33,417 nt of DNA, from the NCBI GenBank assembly GCA_943914555.1, contig CALUCM010000016.1:1-33417 (forward strand). Reading direction: 5' to 3'. The notes beneath the pieces were generated by a model that saw nothing but the letters and a program-made list of their open reading frames with translations, was not told the origin of the DNA and searched no databases. This document shows, piece after piece, positions 15,660 through 23,722 of the stretch. Source of the stretch: an uncultured Francisella sp. GTDB taxonomy: Bacteria > Pseudomonadota > Gammaproteobacteria > Burkholderiales > Neisseriaceae. Each line of letters opens with the position of its first letter. Position 1 is the stretch's first letter. The position numbers and the translations under genes are program-made.

Positions 15660-17510
15660 TTAAATCTTATGACCAGCTGCATCATAAATTTGGCCGATAG
15701 ACACATGGCTAAGATGTTTCTTTCTACCATAGAACAAATTCACAATCACACGAGAAACCACAACAGAACTAAACATCGAGGTAAGAATACCCAAGCAATG
15801 AACCACTGCAAAACCTTTGATCGGTCCAGCGCCACTAAATATCAATAAAGCAATACCGGCAATCAGGGAAGTGATATTGGAATCCAAAATTGTCCCCCAA
15901 GCAAAATCATAACCTTTGGCAATAGCAGTTTGCGGTGGGTTGCCTTCACGAAGTTCTTCACGGATACGTTCGTTGATTAGCACATTGGCATCAATAGCCA
16001 TACCCAAAGTCAGGGCGATAGCAGCAATCCCTGGCAAAGTTAATGTTGCTTGAATAATAGATAGTAAAGCAACCAGCAAAACCAAATTGGCGATCAAAGC
16101 AATGGAAGAAAAAATACCAAACATACGGTAATAAAGTATCATGAAAATGATAATGGCAAAAAACCCCCACAATACAGATTGGATTCCTTTGTTGATGTTG
16201 TCTTTTCCTACAGAAGGGCCAATACTTCTTTCACCAATAATCTTCATTGGTGCAGCCAAGGAGCCGGATTGTAATAACAATGCAATATCAGAAGCTTCTT
16301 TTTTATTCATACTGCCAGAAATTTGCACGTTGCCGCCAGGGATTGGTTCATTGACGCGCGGAGCAGTTACAATTTCTTTCTTGTCTTGTTCGACCAAAAC
16401 CATGGCAATCAATTTATCGCGATTGTTTTTAGTGAGCTCATAAAATATTTCTGAACCACGACTATCTAACTTAAGATTAACAGAAGGTAGACCTAATTCG
16501 GTAAATCCAGCTCTGGCACTATTGATATTCTCACCAGTTAGTTCAATTTGTTTGTTGATCAATAAAGGACGAGCAGCTTGCGGATAAGAAACTAACTCAT
16601 ATCCGGAGGGAATATTGCTAGGATCATTAGCCACTTGTTGTTGTAAAGTATCATTAGCAACTAAATGTACTTCTAAACTAGCGGTTCTGCCGATAATATT
16701 TTTTGCTTGAGCGGTATCTTGAGTTCCTGGTAACTGAATCATGATACGATCTTGCCCAGATTGTTGAATGATGGGTTCAGCAACACCCAAAGCGTTGATG
16801 CGGTTATTGAGTGTTTGCATGTTTTGCGAAATAATGCTGGCTTGGGTATCTAATAGTTCTTTTGCACCTAAAACGATAGATAGCGAGCGCTCATTGTTGA
16901 CGCTCATTTGATTAAGAGTGGGGAATTGCTTTTTTATCAAATTCATCGCTTCTAAAGTCGCTGCTTGACTTTGAAAATCGATGTTCATTTGCTTGTCTAC
17001 AACTTTCACGCCACCGTTTCTGATTTTATGTTTCTGTAAAAGTTGTTTGATATCATTTGCATAACTATCCATCTTTTTTTTGTAGGCAGAAGCCATATCA
17101 ATTTGCATGAGAAAATGCAAACCACCACGTAAATCTAGACCAAGATACATGGGCTTTGCACCAACCTTTATCATCCAGCTAGGCACACTGGAAATAAAAT
17201 TTAGCGCCACTACAAAGTTATCATCCAACATGCTTTCTACAATTTTTTTTGCTTTGCTTTGCGCATCTTGATTGGCAAAACTAATTTTTAGGCTATCTTT
17301 ATCTTTAACAATATTGGTAGGAACAATACCGCTAGCATGTAGCTGGTTATTAATTGATTGTTGCAGAGTTTGATTAATCATTGCGGGATCATGCGTGGCT
17401 GAGATTTGAATAGCTGGTGTTTCTGGAAACAGATTAGGAATTGCATAGAAAATACTCACCAGCATAATCAGTAGTACTAAAAGATATTTCCACAGCGGGT
17501 AACGATTCAT
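15660..17510 (-). CDS. secD: Protein translocase subunit SecD
   Basis: Larger half of the SecDF translocation motor; 616 aa from the chosen start. The N-terminal transmembrane helix begins MNRYPLWKYLLVLLIM. The periplasmic part contains the family motif LGLDLRGGLHFLMQ and the P1 head, followed by five C-terminal transmembrane segments with GMAIDANVLINERIREELR. The open frame starts at a TTG (17522), but the ATG at 17510 aligns with the universal M(L)NRYPLWKY start and has TTGGA ahead of it. It sits between yajC and secF with short gaps. Confidence 0.96.
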   Translation of the reverse strand: MNRYPLWKYLLVLLIMLVSIFYAIPNLFPETPAIQISATHDPAMINQTLQQSINNQLHASGIVPTNIVKDKDSLKISFANQDAQSKAKKIVESMLDDNFVVALNFISSVPSWMIKVGAKPMYLGLDLRGGLHFLMQIDMASAYKKKMDSYANDIKQLLQKHKIRNGGVKVVDKQMNIDFQSQAATLEAMNLIKKQFPTLNQMSVNNERSLSIVLGAKELLDTQASIISQNMQTLNNRINALGVAEPIIQQSGQDRIMIQLPGTQDTAQAKNIIGRTASLEVHLVANDTLQQQVANDPSNIPSGYELVSYPQAARPLLINKQIELTGENINSARAGFTELGLPSVNLKLDSRGSEIFYELTKNNRDKLIAMVLVEQDKKEIVTAPRVNEPIPGGNVQISGSMNKKEASDIALLLQSGSLAAPMKIIGERSIGPSVGKDNINKGIQSVLWGFFAIIIFMILYYRMFGIFSSIALIANLVLLVALLSIIQATLTLPGIAAIALTLGMAIDANVLINERIREELREGNPPQTAIAKGYDFAWGTILDSNITSLIAGIALLIFSGAGPIKGFAVVHCLGILTSMFSSVVVSRVIVNLFYGRKKHLSHVSIGQIYDAAGHKI

Positions 17511-17532
17511 AATGAAATCCAATAATAAAGAA

Positions 17533-17865
17533 TTATTTTTTGTTAACTAATTTTTCTTTTTTATTTTCAGATGATTGGGTGTCATAACGCATAGCCACAT
17601 AATTTTTATCAATAGTGATTTCCACATTTGGCGCTACTTGTAAATGAAGCACGTTGTCTTGAATTTTAGTAATTTTTCCGATAATACCGGAGTGGGTTAA
17701 GATTCTATCTCCTCGTTGAAGAGAGTCGACTAAGTTTTGATGTTGACGCAGCTTTTTGGTTTGGGGACGAATCATAAAAAACCAAAGAAGAACAAAAACA
17801 AGAGCCATTAACACAAATGAAGACCACCAAGGTGCAGTTTGTGCACCGGTTGCCGAAGCTGCCAT
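17533..17865 (-). CDS. yajC: Preprotein translocase subunit YajC
   Basis: Small single-span inner-membrane protein associated with SecDF; 110 aa. It has one transmembrane helix at about 18-36, followed by the family signature FFMIRPQTKK and a cytosolic SH3-like part, GDRILTHSGIIGKITKI. The ATG at 17865 is used because GGAGG lies six bases upstream and MAASATG is a typical YajC start; the frame is open 12 codons further. The usual queA-tgt genes before yajC are absent; yqgE-ruvX lie upstream instead. Confidence 0.95.
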   Translation of the reverse strand: MAASATGAQTAPWWSSFVLMALVFVLLWFFMIRPQTKKLRQHQNLVDSLQRGDRILTHSGIIGKITKIQDNVLHLQVAPNVEITIDKNYVAMRYDTQSSENKKEKLVNKK

Positions 17866-17916
17866 ATGAAACCTCCAGTTAAGAGATAAAGGGTAATACA
17901 ATTTATTAAGCTGGTA

Positions 17917-17945
17917 ATTCTACGATGTTTTTCCTGCTTAACCAA
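17917..17945 (-). promoter_or_regulatory. Possible promoter of the yajC-secDF-dedA-mutL-miaA-pheA run
   Basis: In the 201-base gap between ruvX and yajC the minus strand reads TTGGTT (plus 17940-17945), 17 bases, then TAGAAT (plus 17917-17922), 51 bases before the yajC ATG. The -10 matches 5 of 6 and the -35 matches 3 of 6. The rest of the gap is AT-rich, with no convincing terminator or small gene. Confidence 0.4.
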
Positions 17946-18066
17946 GTGCCATAACTTAAAATTAGATAGATTAGTAGAGATAAATTTAAGGATGTTGTTT
18001 TTATACCGTTTGGGTGCAAAAACTTCTAAAAATTTTTGGAAAATAATGGCTAGATTAATGAAGAGC

Positions 18067-18558
18067 TTACGATCCGGATTGATCAGGGATTAGTGTAACA
18101 CTCGAGATTGAGAAAGGCTTGATACAGTGATAGCTGCCATCTGTGAAAAAAGCCTGTAATAAGTCTTGTGCTGAAACCATATCTAAAGCAAGCTTACGTT
18201 GGGAAAGAGCAAGAGAGCGCTCTTTTAACATTGTTTCTGCATTACAAGAACTGTAGCTTTCATCGATCAAATACACAGGCAGCTTACTGCGTATTGCGAG
18301 TTTATGAGCGAAGTTACCACAGGCTTTTGCAAAATCACTCAGTGCATGGCCATTAATTAAAGGAACACCCATGACAAAAGCAACAGGCAGCCATTCTTGC
18401 TGTAATTGCAGCAGATAAGCTAGTTTCTTTGCTTGTTTTGTTTCTATTAGAGTTTGCAAAGGATGAGCCACGCCAATTTCTACTTCACCACAGGCCAAGC
18501 CCACTCGTTTTAAGCCGTAATCAATTCCAATAACTGTACCACGTGTCAGTTTAGGCAT
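18067..18558 (-). CDS. ruvX: RuvX/YqgF family nuclease (pre-16S rRNA processing)
   Basis: RNase H-fold protein of the YqgF family, which completes 5'-end maturation of 16S rRNA and is historically called a Holliday junction resolvase; 163 aa. Visible are the strand IGIDYGLKRVGLA with the first catalytic Asp, VYLIDESYSS with the Glu, and the C-terminal Asp in DMVSAQDLLQAFF. The protein runs about 25 residues past the usual end of the family, finishing in a Ser-rich tail. The frame opens at a TTG (18573); ATG 18558, inside the last codons of yqgE, gives the better start. yqgE-yqgF adjacency is common in gammaproteobacteria. Confidence 0.92.
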   Translation of the reverse strand: MPKLTRGTVIGIDYGLKRVGLACGEVEIGVAHPLQTLIETKQAKKLAYLLQLQQEWLPVAFVMGVPLINGHALSDFAKACGNFAHKLAIRSKLPVYLIDESYSSCNAETMLKERSLALSQRKLALDMVSAQDLLQAFFTDGSYHCIKPFSISSVTLIPDQSGS

Positions 18559-19123
18559 GACCAATTTCAGCAACCAAGCTATGCGGCTTAATTCCTAGTG
18601 CTTTCAATGCGGCTGTATAGCGTTGATGATATGGCATATCAAATAGAATTGAAAGATCAGCAGGAGTCACAATCCAATCATTGTTGTTTAGCTCTTCTTC
18701 TAACTGACCTGCTGCCCATGCCGAATAACCGATGGTAGCTAGCGATTTAATGGGAGAGTTACTATTAAGTAGACTTTCAATGATATCACGCGAAGTAGTT
18801 ACCGCAACTTCACTGTTTACCACCAAACTGCTCTCCCAGTTACCTATCGGAGTATGTACCAGAAAGCCCCGATCAATTTGCATAGGGCCTCCTAATAGCA
18901 GCCAAGAATCTTGAAATTGAGCAGGAGTCTCCTTATCAATTGCCTTAAATAGATGTTCCATTTTTAAGGGTGATGGTTTATTAATGATCACCCCCATTGA
19001 ACCTTTTTTATTATAATCAAAAAGGTAGACTACACTATTATGAAAATAGGGATCGCGCACATTGCTTGTTGCAATTAAAAAACAGTGAGTGAGAGAATGA
19101 AGCGATCTATATGGTTCAGTCAT
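18551..19123 (-). CDS. yqgE: UPF0301/AlgH family protein YqgE
   Basis: Conserved cytosolic protein of unknown biochemical function, 190 aa, full length. Family blocks are HCFLIATSNVRDPYFHNSVVYL, the glycine motif GSMGVIINKPS, GGPMQIDRGFLVHT and GYSAWAAGQLEEEL. AAAGGA stands eight bases before the ATG. It overlaps ruvX by eight bases, which suggests translational coupling. The pair is transcribed away from gpmI. Confidence 0.93.
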   Translation of the reverse strand: MTEPYRSLHSLTHCFLIATSNVRDPYFHNSVVYLFDYNKKGSMGVIINKPSPLKMEHLFKAIDKETPAQFQDSWLLLGGPMQIDRGFLVHTPIGNWESSLVVNSEVAVTTSRDIIESLLNSNSPIKSLATIGYSAWAAGQLEEELNNNDWIVTPADLSILFDMPYHQRYTAALKALGIKPHSLVAEIGHA

Positions 19124-19194
19124 AGTTGGGTTCCTTTATAGTGTCTATTTTAACTGCTGTAATGTAAAATGGGGAGCATCAAGGGATTATCAAG

Positions 19195-19247
19195 TATAAT
19201 TGTGGCGATAAACAGAAATATACACCTTAAAAAGGCGTATATTTTTT
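19195..19247 (+). promoter_or_regulatory. TATAAT followed by a terminator-like hairpin in the gpmI leader (possible attenuator)
   Basis: A TATAAT at 19195-19200 (no good -35) precedes a hairpin: ATATAC-a-CCTT / AAA / AAGG-c-GTATAT at 19218-19242, 10 bp with one A-C mismatch, followed by a T-run to 19247. It ends 45 bases before the gpmI ATG. No gene on the plus strand lies upstream for it to terminate, so it would act on a transcript starting within this gap. A later TTGTCA at about 19252 might head a second promoter beyond the hairpin. The other strand lacks a good T-run after the stem. Confidence 0.45.
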
Positions 19248-19292
19248 AGTGTTGTCAAGTCGTTTTTTCAAAATGGTTAATCACATGTCCCT

Positions 19293-20828
19293 ATGAAATA
19301 TACAAAATTGAGAAAAAGTCCCGCTGTACTAATTATTCTTGATGGTTTTGGATTTCGACAAGAGTTTAAAGACAATGCCATTGCACAGGCGAAAACACCT
19401 TATTGGGATTTTTTGTTGACTAGTTATGCTCACGGCACTATTAATGCATCTGAGTCAATGGTGGGGTTACCTAAAGGACAGTTTGGTAATTCTGAGGTAG
19501 GGCATCTTAATTTAGGAGCAGGGCGAGTATTTAAGCAGGATATCGTACGCATCAATGAAAGTATTGATCAGCATACATTAAAGGATAATCCAGTAGTACA
19601 AGCTCTTTGTGCTAAAACGCAAAGACGCATTCATCTATTAGGACTTTTTTCTGATGGAGGTGTGCATAGTCATATTGATCATTTTTTTTCCTTGATAGAA
19701 ATATTATTACAAAAAGGCGTACAAGACATTGTAATACATCCCATCTTGGATGGTAGAGATACTCCACCACGAAGTGCTGCTGTGTATTTAGAGCGTCTGG
19801 AGTCATTTAGAAAACAACATCAGGCCGTGAAGGTAGGGGTCATGTCTGGTCGTTTTTATGCTATGGATAGAGATCGGCGTTGGCAGCGTACTAAGGCAGT
19901 GTATGAGGTGTTAACGGCACAGGAACATCCAGTAAGCTTGATTCACCAAAGTGCTTTAGATGCCTTATATCAGTCCTATCAAGAAAATATCAATGATGAA
20001 TTTTTTCTACCCAGAAGAATAGATACAGACACTGAGTTTCGCTTCGATGATGCCTTACTTTTTTTAAATTTTCGCGCTGACCGGGCAAGACAGTTATGGT
20101 CGGCACTCGTATCTAGAAATTTTGCTGGTTTTCATCGAGAAAGAGAAGTGAAATGGGGGTATGTGGCCAGTATGACTTCTTACGGTGATCAGTATACTCA
20201 TCCTGTGTTATTTTCACCACAGAATGTAGAAAATAGTCTGGGAGAATATCTTTCTCACCTGGGGTTACAACAATTGCGTATTGCTGAAACTGAGAAATAT
20301 CCACATGTGACCTATTTTTTTAATGGAGGCAGAGAAACCCCTTTTATTGGGGAAGAGCGAATTTTAGTGCCATCGCCAAATGTGAGGACTTATGATTTAA
20401 AACCTGAGATGAGTGCGTTTGAAGTGAGTGAGCGTTTAATTAAGGCAATTCAATCAGAAAAGTTTCAATTTGTGGTATGTAATTTTGCCAATGCCGATAT
20501 GGTTGGTCACACTGGAGTGATGACGGCGGCTGTGCAAGCAATAGAAGTTTTGGATCAATGTCTAAGCGAGGTCGTACCACAAGTGTTGGCACATGGAGGT
20601 GAAGTAATAATTACTGCTGATCATGGTAATAGTGAACAAATGTATGATGATCAGACGCAACAGTCACATACCCAACATACCACTAATCCAGTGCCATTAA
20701 TTTATGTAGGAGAAAAGGCGCAAATTCGTGAGAGCGGCTCTTTGCAGGATGTGGCACCGAGTTTATTAACTATTCTTGGTTTGAGACAACCAGCGCAGAT
20801 GACAGGTCATAGTTTGATCAAATTTTGA
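19293..20828 (+). CDS. gpmI: 2,3-bisphosphoglycerate-independent phosphoglycerate mutase
   Basis: Interconverts 3- and 2-phosphoglycerate in glycolysis using two Mn2+ ions; 511 aa, usual length. The alkaline-phosphatase-like core is intact: Asp17 in ILDGFG, the phosphorylated Ser67 in GNSEVGHLNLG, DGGVHSHIDH, the substrate arginines in GRFYAMDRDRRWQR and FRADRARQ, and the metal ligands in NADMVGHTG, TADHGNSEQM and HTTNPVPL. No Shine-Dalgarno is obvious before the ATG. It heads the plus-strand run gpmI-envC-ctpA, an order shared with other gammaproteobacteria. Confidence 0.97.
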   Translation: MKYTKLRKSPAVLIILDGFGFRQEFKDNAIAQAKTPYWDFLLTSYAHGTINASESMVGLPKGQFGNSEVGHLNLGAGRVFKQDIVRINESIDQHTLKDNPVVQALCAKTQRRIHLLGLFSDGGVHSHIDHFFSLIEILLQKGVQDIVIHPILDGRDTPPRSAAVYLERLESFRKQHQAVKVGVMSGRFYAMDRDRRWQRTKAVYEVLTAQEHPVSLIHQSALDALYQSYQENINDEFFLPRRIDTDTEFRFDDALLFLNFRADRARQLWSALVSRNFAGFHREREVKWGYVASMTSYGDQYTHPVLFSPQNVENSLGEYLSHLGLQQLRIAETEKYPHVTYFFNGGRETPFIGEERILVPSPNVRTYDLKPEMSAFEVSERLIKAIQSEKFQFVVCNFANADMVGHTGVMTAAVQAIEVLDQCLSEVVPQVLAHGGEVIITADHGNSEQMYDDQTQQSHTQHTTNPVPLIYVGEKAQIRESGSLQDVAPSLLTILGLRQPAQMTGHSLIKF

Positions 20829-20838
20829 GGTAGTTGTT

Positions 20839-22110
20839 ATGTCTTATCGGTGGTTGTGTTTGGGCTTATTTCCATTTTTTGTATTGGCAGATATACATTT
20901 TCAGGAAATTCATCAGGTCAAAAAACAATTAGGAGAGGCTCAAGCTATATTAAAGCGTAATACGGATGCGTCGCACTTAATAGAAAAAAAGCTGGCTTTA
21001 TTAGAGGCAGAAAAAAAGGTTTATCAAAATGCTTTATACCAGTTGTCTTTGAAGATCAGAGACAAACAAGCAGAAATTAAAGCATTGACACAGCAAATTT
21101 CTTTAAAAGAAAACAAAATTAGCCAAATAAAAACACATTTAGCACGAATGCTTAAGCGAATATATCTTTACGAATCATTTCCTCATGATAGTATAGAAAA
21201 TATGTTTGGCTCTGCGCATCACCAAGCAAAAGCACAAGATTTAGTCTACATGCGTTATTTACGCGGCGCAGAAAATCGTTTGATGTCTGTTTGGCACCGA
21301 GAAGTCAGTGCATTAAATTCTTCACGAAAATTGCTTGCGCAAAATTTGCAGCAGCTTAAAAAACTTAAAGATAAAAATCAACAGCTCAAATATAGAATTG
21401 ATCATCAGCAGAGGATGCAGCACAATGTGCAGAAATCTCTTTCTCTTAAAATCCGAGAGAATGAAAAAAAGGTGCATACTTTGACAGTCCAAGAAAAAAA
21501 GCTTAATCAATTGATCATAATGATTGCACACAGTAAGAATGCGGTCAGGCAAAAAGCACCTAATTCCCAGGCAATATCCACTCAAATAAATGCTTTAAGT
21601 TCATCCCCTTTTTCTAAGCCAAGTACCGATGATACTAAGATGACTGTCAGTGGTAACTTAACACCAGCAGATTTGGAGCTCACAAAAGATAACCGCCGTA
21701 ATATTGTTGAAAGTTCGGAATCACTCAGTCAATCTTCATTTTCAAAAAATAAGGGATATTTGCAATTTCCTGTACACAAAGGCACAGTTCGAATACGATA
21801 TGGACAAAAGCGCGCTGATGGTAGTATTGCCAAAGGTTTTGTTATACAATCAAGCCCTGGCGAGCAGGTAGTAAGTGTTGGCCCTGGGCAGGTGGCTTAT
21901 GTTGGTCGGTTGCCAGGATATGATAATGTGGTCATTATTCAGCATGATCAGATTTATATTACAGTCTATACGGGATTGGTCTCAATTGTTCCCTCTATCC
22001 ATAGTAAGGTGGATAAAGGGACCTCTTTGGGTGTGGTGGGTAATAGCTCTGAAATTTATTTTGAACTAAGGGAAAATGCACATCCAGTTAATCCACAGTC
22101 TTGGTTTTAA
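20839..22110 (+). CDS. envC: EnvC-like murein hydrolase activator with degenerate LytM domain
   Basis: Periplasmic protein of 423 aa. It has a signal peptide (1-17, ending VLA), long coiled coils (about 20-125 and 150-235) and a C-terminal M23/LytM-like domain (about 305-423). In EnvC such a domain activates septal amidases rather than cutting peptidoglycan itself. Here the zinc ligands of active LytM enzymes (HxxxD and HxH) are absent: the final motif reads NSSEIYFELREN instead of ...HLHFE. That fits a non-enzymatic activator. The ribosome-binding site TGAGGT overlaps the gpmI stop codon. Position between gpmI and ctpA supports the call; exact orthology to E. coli EnvC (FtsEX partner) is inferred. 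Confidence 0.85.
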   Translation: MSYRWLCLGLFPFFVLADIHFQEIHQVKKQLGEAQAILKRNTDASHLIEKKLALLEAEKKVYQNALYQLSLKIRDKQAEIKALTQQISLKENKISQIKTHLARMLKRIYLYESFPHDSIENMFGSAHHQAKAQDLVYMRYLRGAENRLMSVWHREVSALNSSRKLLAQNLQQLKKLKDKNQQLKYRIDHQQRMQHNVQKSLSLKIRENEKKVHTLTVQEKKLNQLIIMIAHSKNAVRQKAPNSQAISTQINALSSSPFSKPSTDDTKMTVSGNLTPADLELTKDNRRNIVESSESLSQSSFSKNKGYLQFPVHKGTVRIRYGQKRADGSIAKGFVIQSSPGEQVVSVGPGQVAYVGRLPGYDNVVIIQHDQIYITVYTGLVSIVPSIHSKVDKGTSLGVVGNSSEIYFELRENAHPVNPQSWF

Positions 22111-22138
22111 ATTATTAAACAAGTAATAACGAGTTGAT

Positions 22139-23665
22139 ATGAGAAAAAAATTTATGTATGGCCTTGTTGGGGCGAGTATAGGTGCGGTCTTTAGTCTAGG
22201 TATCCAAACTTATGCAGGAGATGTGCAGCAGGCGAGATCTACCTTTATTCCAGTAAAAGAAATAAAGACTTTTGCTGAAGTGTATGGTCAAATAAAGACC
22301 AATTATTTTAAAGATACCAAGGACAAGGATCTGATAGAAAATGCCATGAAAGGTATGGTCTCTGGTCTTGATCCACACTCTGAATACCTTAATCAAGAGG
22401 ATTTAAAAGGTTTTAATGAGTTAGCTACCGGTAAATTTGGTGGTTTGGGGTTGGAGATTGTGAAGGATGATGATTTTATTAGTATCGTCACTCCTATTGA
22501 AGATACACCAGCATTTGCAGCAGGTCTGCGTCCTAATGATCATATTATTCAAATTGATGGTATATCCACGCGAGGGATGTCAACCATTGAAGCTTCTAAG
22601 AAGATGCGTGGTGATGCTGGTACTAAGGTGATATTAACTATTGCTCGCAAGGATGTTATGCGGCCATTTAATGTTAAGTTGCAGCGTGCAATCATTAATG
22701 TTAAAACAGTCAAGAGTAAGTACTTTGAACCAGGTATTGGCTATATTCGTTTAAGTGGTTTTAAAGAGCAAACTTTGTCTGATTTTGCTGATCATATCCG
22801 AACACTCGCTAAACAACATCCGCTTAAAGGCCTGATTCTTGATTTACGCAATAATGCAGGAGGGCTACTAAATTCGGCAGTCGGTGTGGTATCTGCCTTT
22901 GTGCCTAAAGATGCTATTGTGGTTAGCACCAAAGGTCGGCGTGAGACGCAAAAAACTATATTAAAAGCTAGAAAAAACGATTATCAAAACTTATCAAGTG
23001 TGATGGTACAAGAAGATCCTCTTGCACAATTGCCTGAACAGATCAAGAAAATTCCTTTGACCATCTTAATTAACGCAGGCTCTGCATCAGCCTCTGAAGT
23101 AGTGACAGGTGCTTTACAAGATTATCAAAGAGCGCTAGTAGTGGGTACGCGTAGTTTTGGTAAGGGCTCTGTGCAAACGGTAATTCCTTTAAGTAATGAT
23201 GATGGTATTAAATTAACAATTGCTTTATATTTTACACCAAAGGGCCGTTCTATTCAGGCTAGAGGTATTGTGCCTGATGTCGAGGTTAAAACCAAAGACG
23301 ATGATCTATTTGATTTTCGTGAAAGTAGTTTGAGCCATCATTTGTCTAATCCAAATTCTTCCAAAATCAAGCAGCCAATGATAGTACACCCGACTAAAGG
23401 TCCACAACCCATTAATGAAAAAGAAAATGAAAGAATTAAAAATAAATTATTAAAAGAAGGCTCTTATAATTATATTCCCGACCCTAAGCAGGATATTCAG
23501 CTTAGAAAAGCGATTGAGTTTACTTCTCACCCTGGCTTATGGAAAAAATCTCTTGGACGATACATTGTGAGTGAAAAGAAAATTATCGCTGAAGAGAAAA
23601 AGGCCGGTAAAATAACTAAGCCAGATGGGACTCAGGAAAAATTGAGTGATGAGAAAGAGAGATGA
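22139..23665 (+). CDS. ctpA: S41-family carboxy-terminal processing protease
   Basis: Periplasmic serine protease with a Ser-Lys dyad, 508 aa. The N-terminal signal or anchor is at about 7-27. The PDZ domain spans about 98-185 (FGGLGLEIVK, AFAAGLRPNDHIIQIDG). The catalytic domain has GLILDLRNNAGGLL at about 231-244, the nucleophile Ser317 in GSASASE and Lys342 in SFGKGSVQT. A charged, Lys-rich tail of about 100 residues follows the core. In gammaproteobacteria such enzymes degrade peptidoglycan-modifying proteins, which suits the EnvC-like neighbour 28 bases upstream. Confidence 0.95.
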   Translation: MRKKFMYGLVGASIGAVFSLGIQTYAGDVQQARSTFIPVKEIKTFAEVYGQIKTNYFKDTKDKDLIENAMKGMVSGLDPHSEYLNQEDLKGFNELATGKFGGLGLEIVKDDDFISIVTPIEDTPAFAAGLRPNDHIIQIDGISTRGMSTIEASKKMRGDAGTKVILTIARKDVMRPFNVKLQRAIINVKTVKSKYFEPGIGYIRLSGFKEQTLSDFADHIRTLAKQHPLKGLILDLRNNAGGLLNSAVGVVSAFVPKDAIVVSTKGRRETQKTILKARKNDYQNLSSVMVQEDPLAQLPEQIKKIPLTILINAGSASASEVVTGALQDYQRALVVGTRSFGKGSVQTVIPLSNDDGIKLTIALYFTPKGRSIQARGIVPDVEVKTKDDDLFDFRESSLSHHLSNPNSSKIKQPMIVHPTKGPQPINEKENERIKNKLLKEGSYNYIPDPKQDIQLRKAIEFTSHPGLWKKSLGRYIVSEKKIIAEEKKAGKITKPDGTQEKLSDEKER

Positions 23666-23722
23666 AGAAAAGGAAATAGGTGTATTAAGGCTTGGATTCG
23701 ATAGGTAGAGTCATCTACTACT

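Noticed and set aside
17990..18060. Hairpin CAAAAA...TTTTTG after ruvX as terminator
   Set aside because: The stem is six A-T-rich pairs without GC content, and such pairings are expected by chance in this AT-rich gap.
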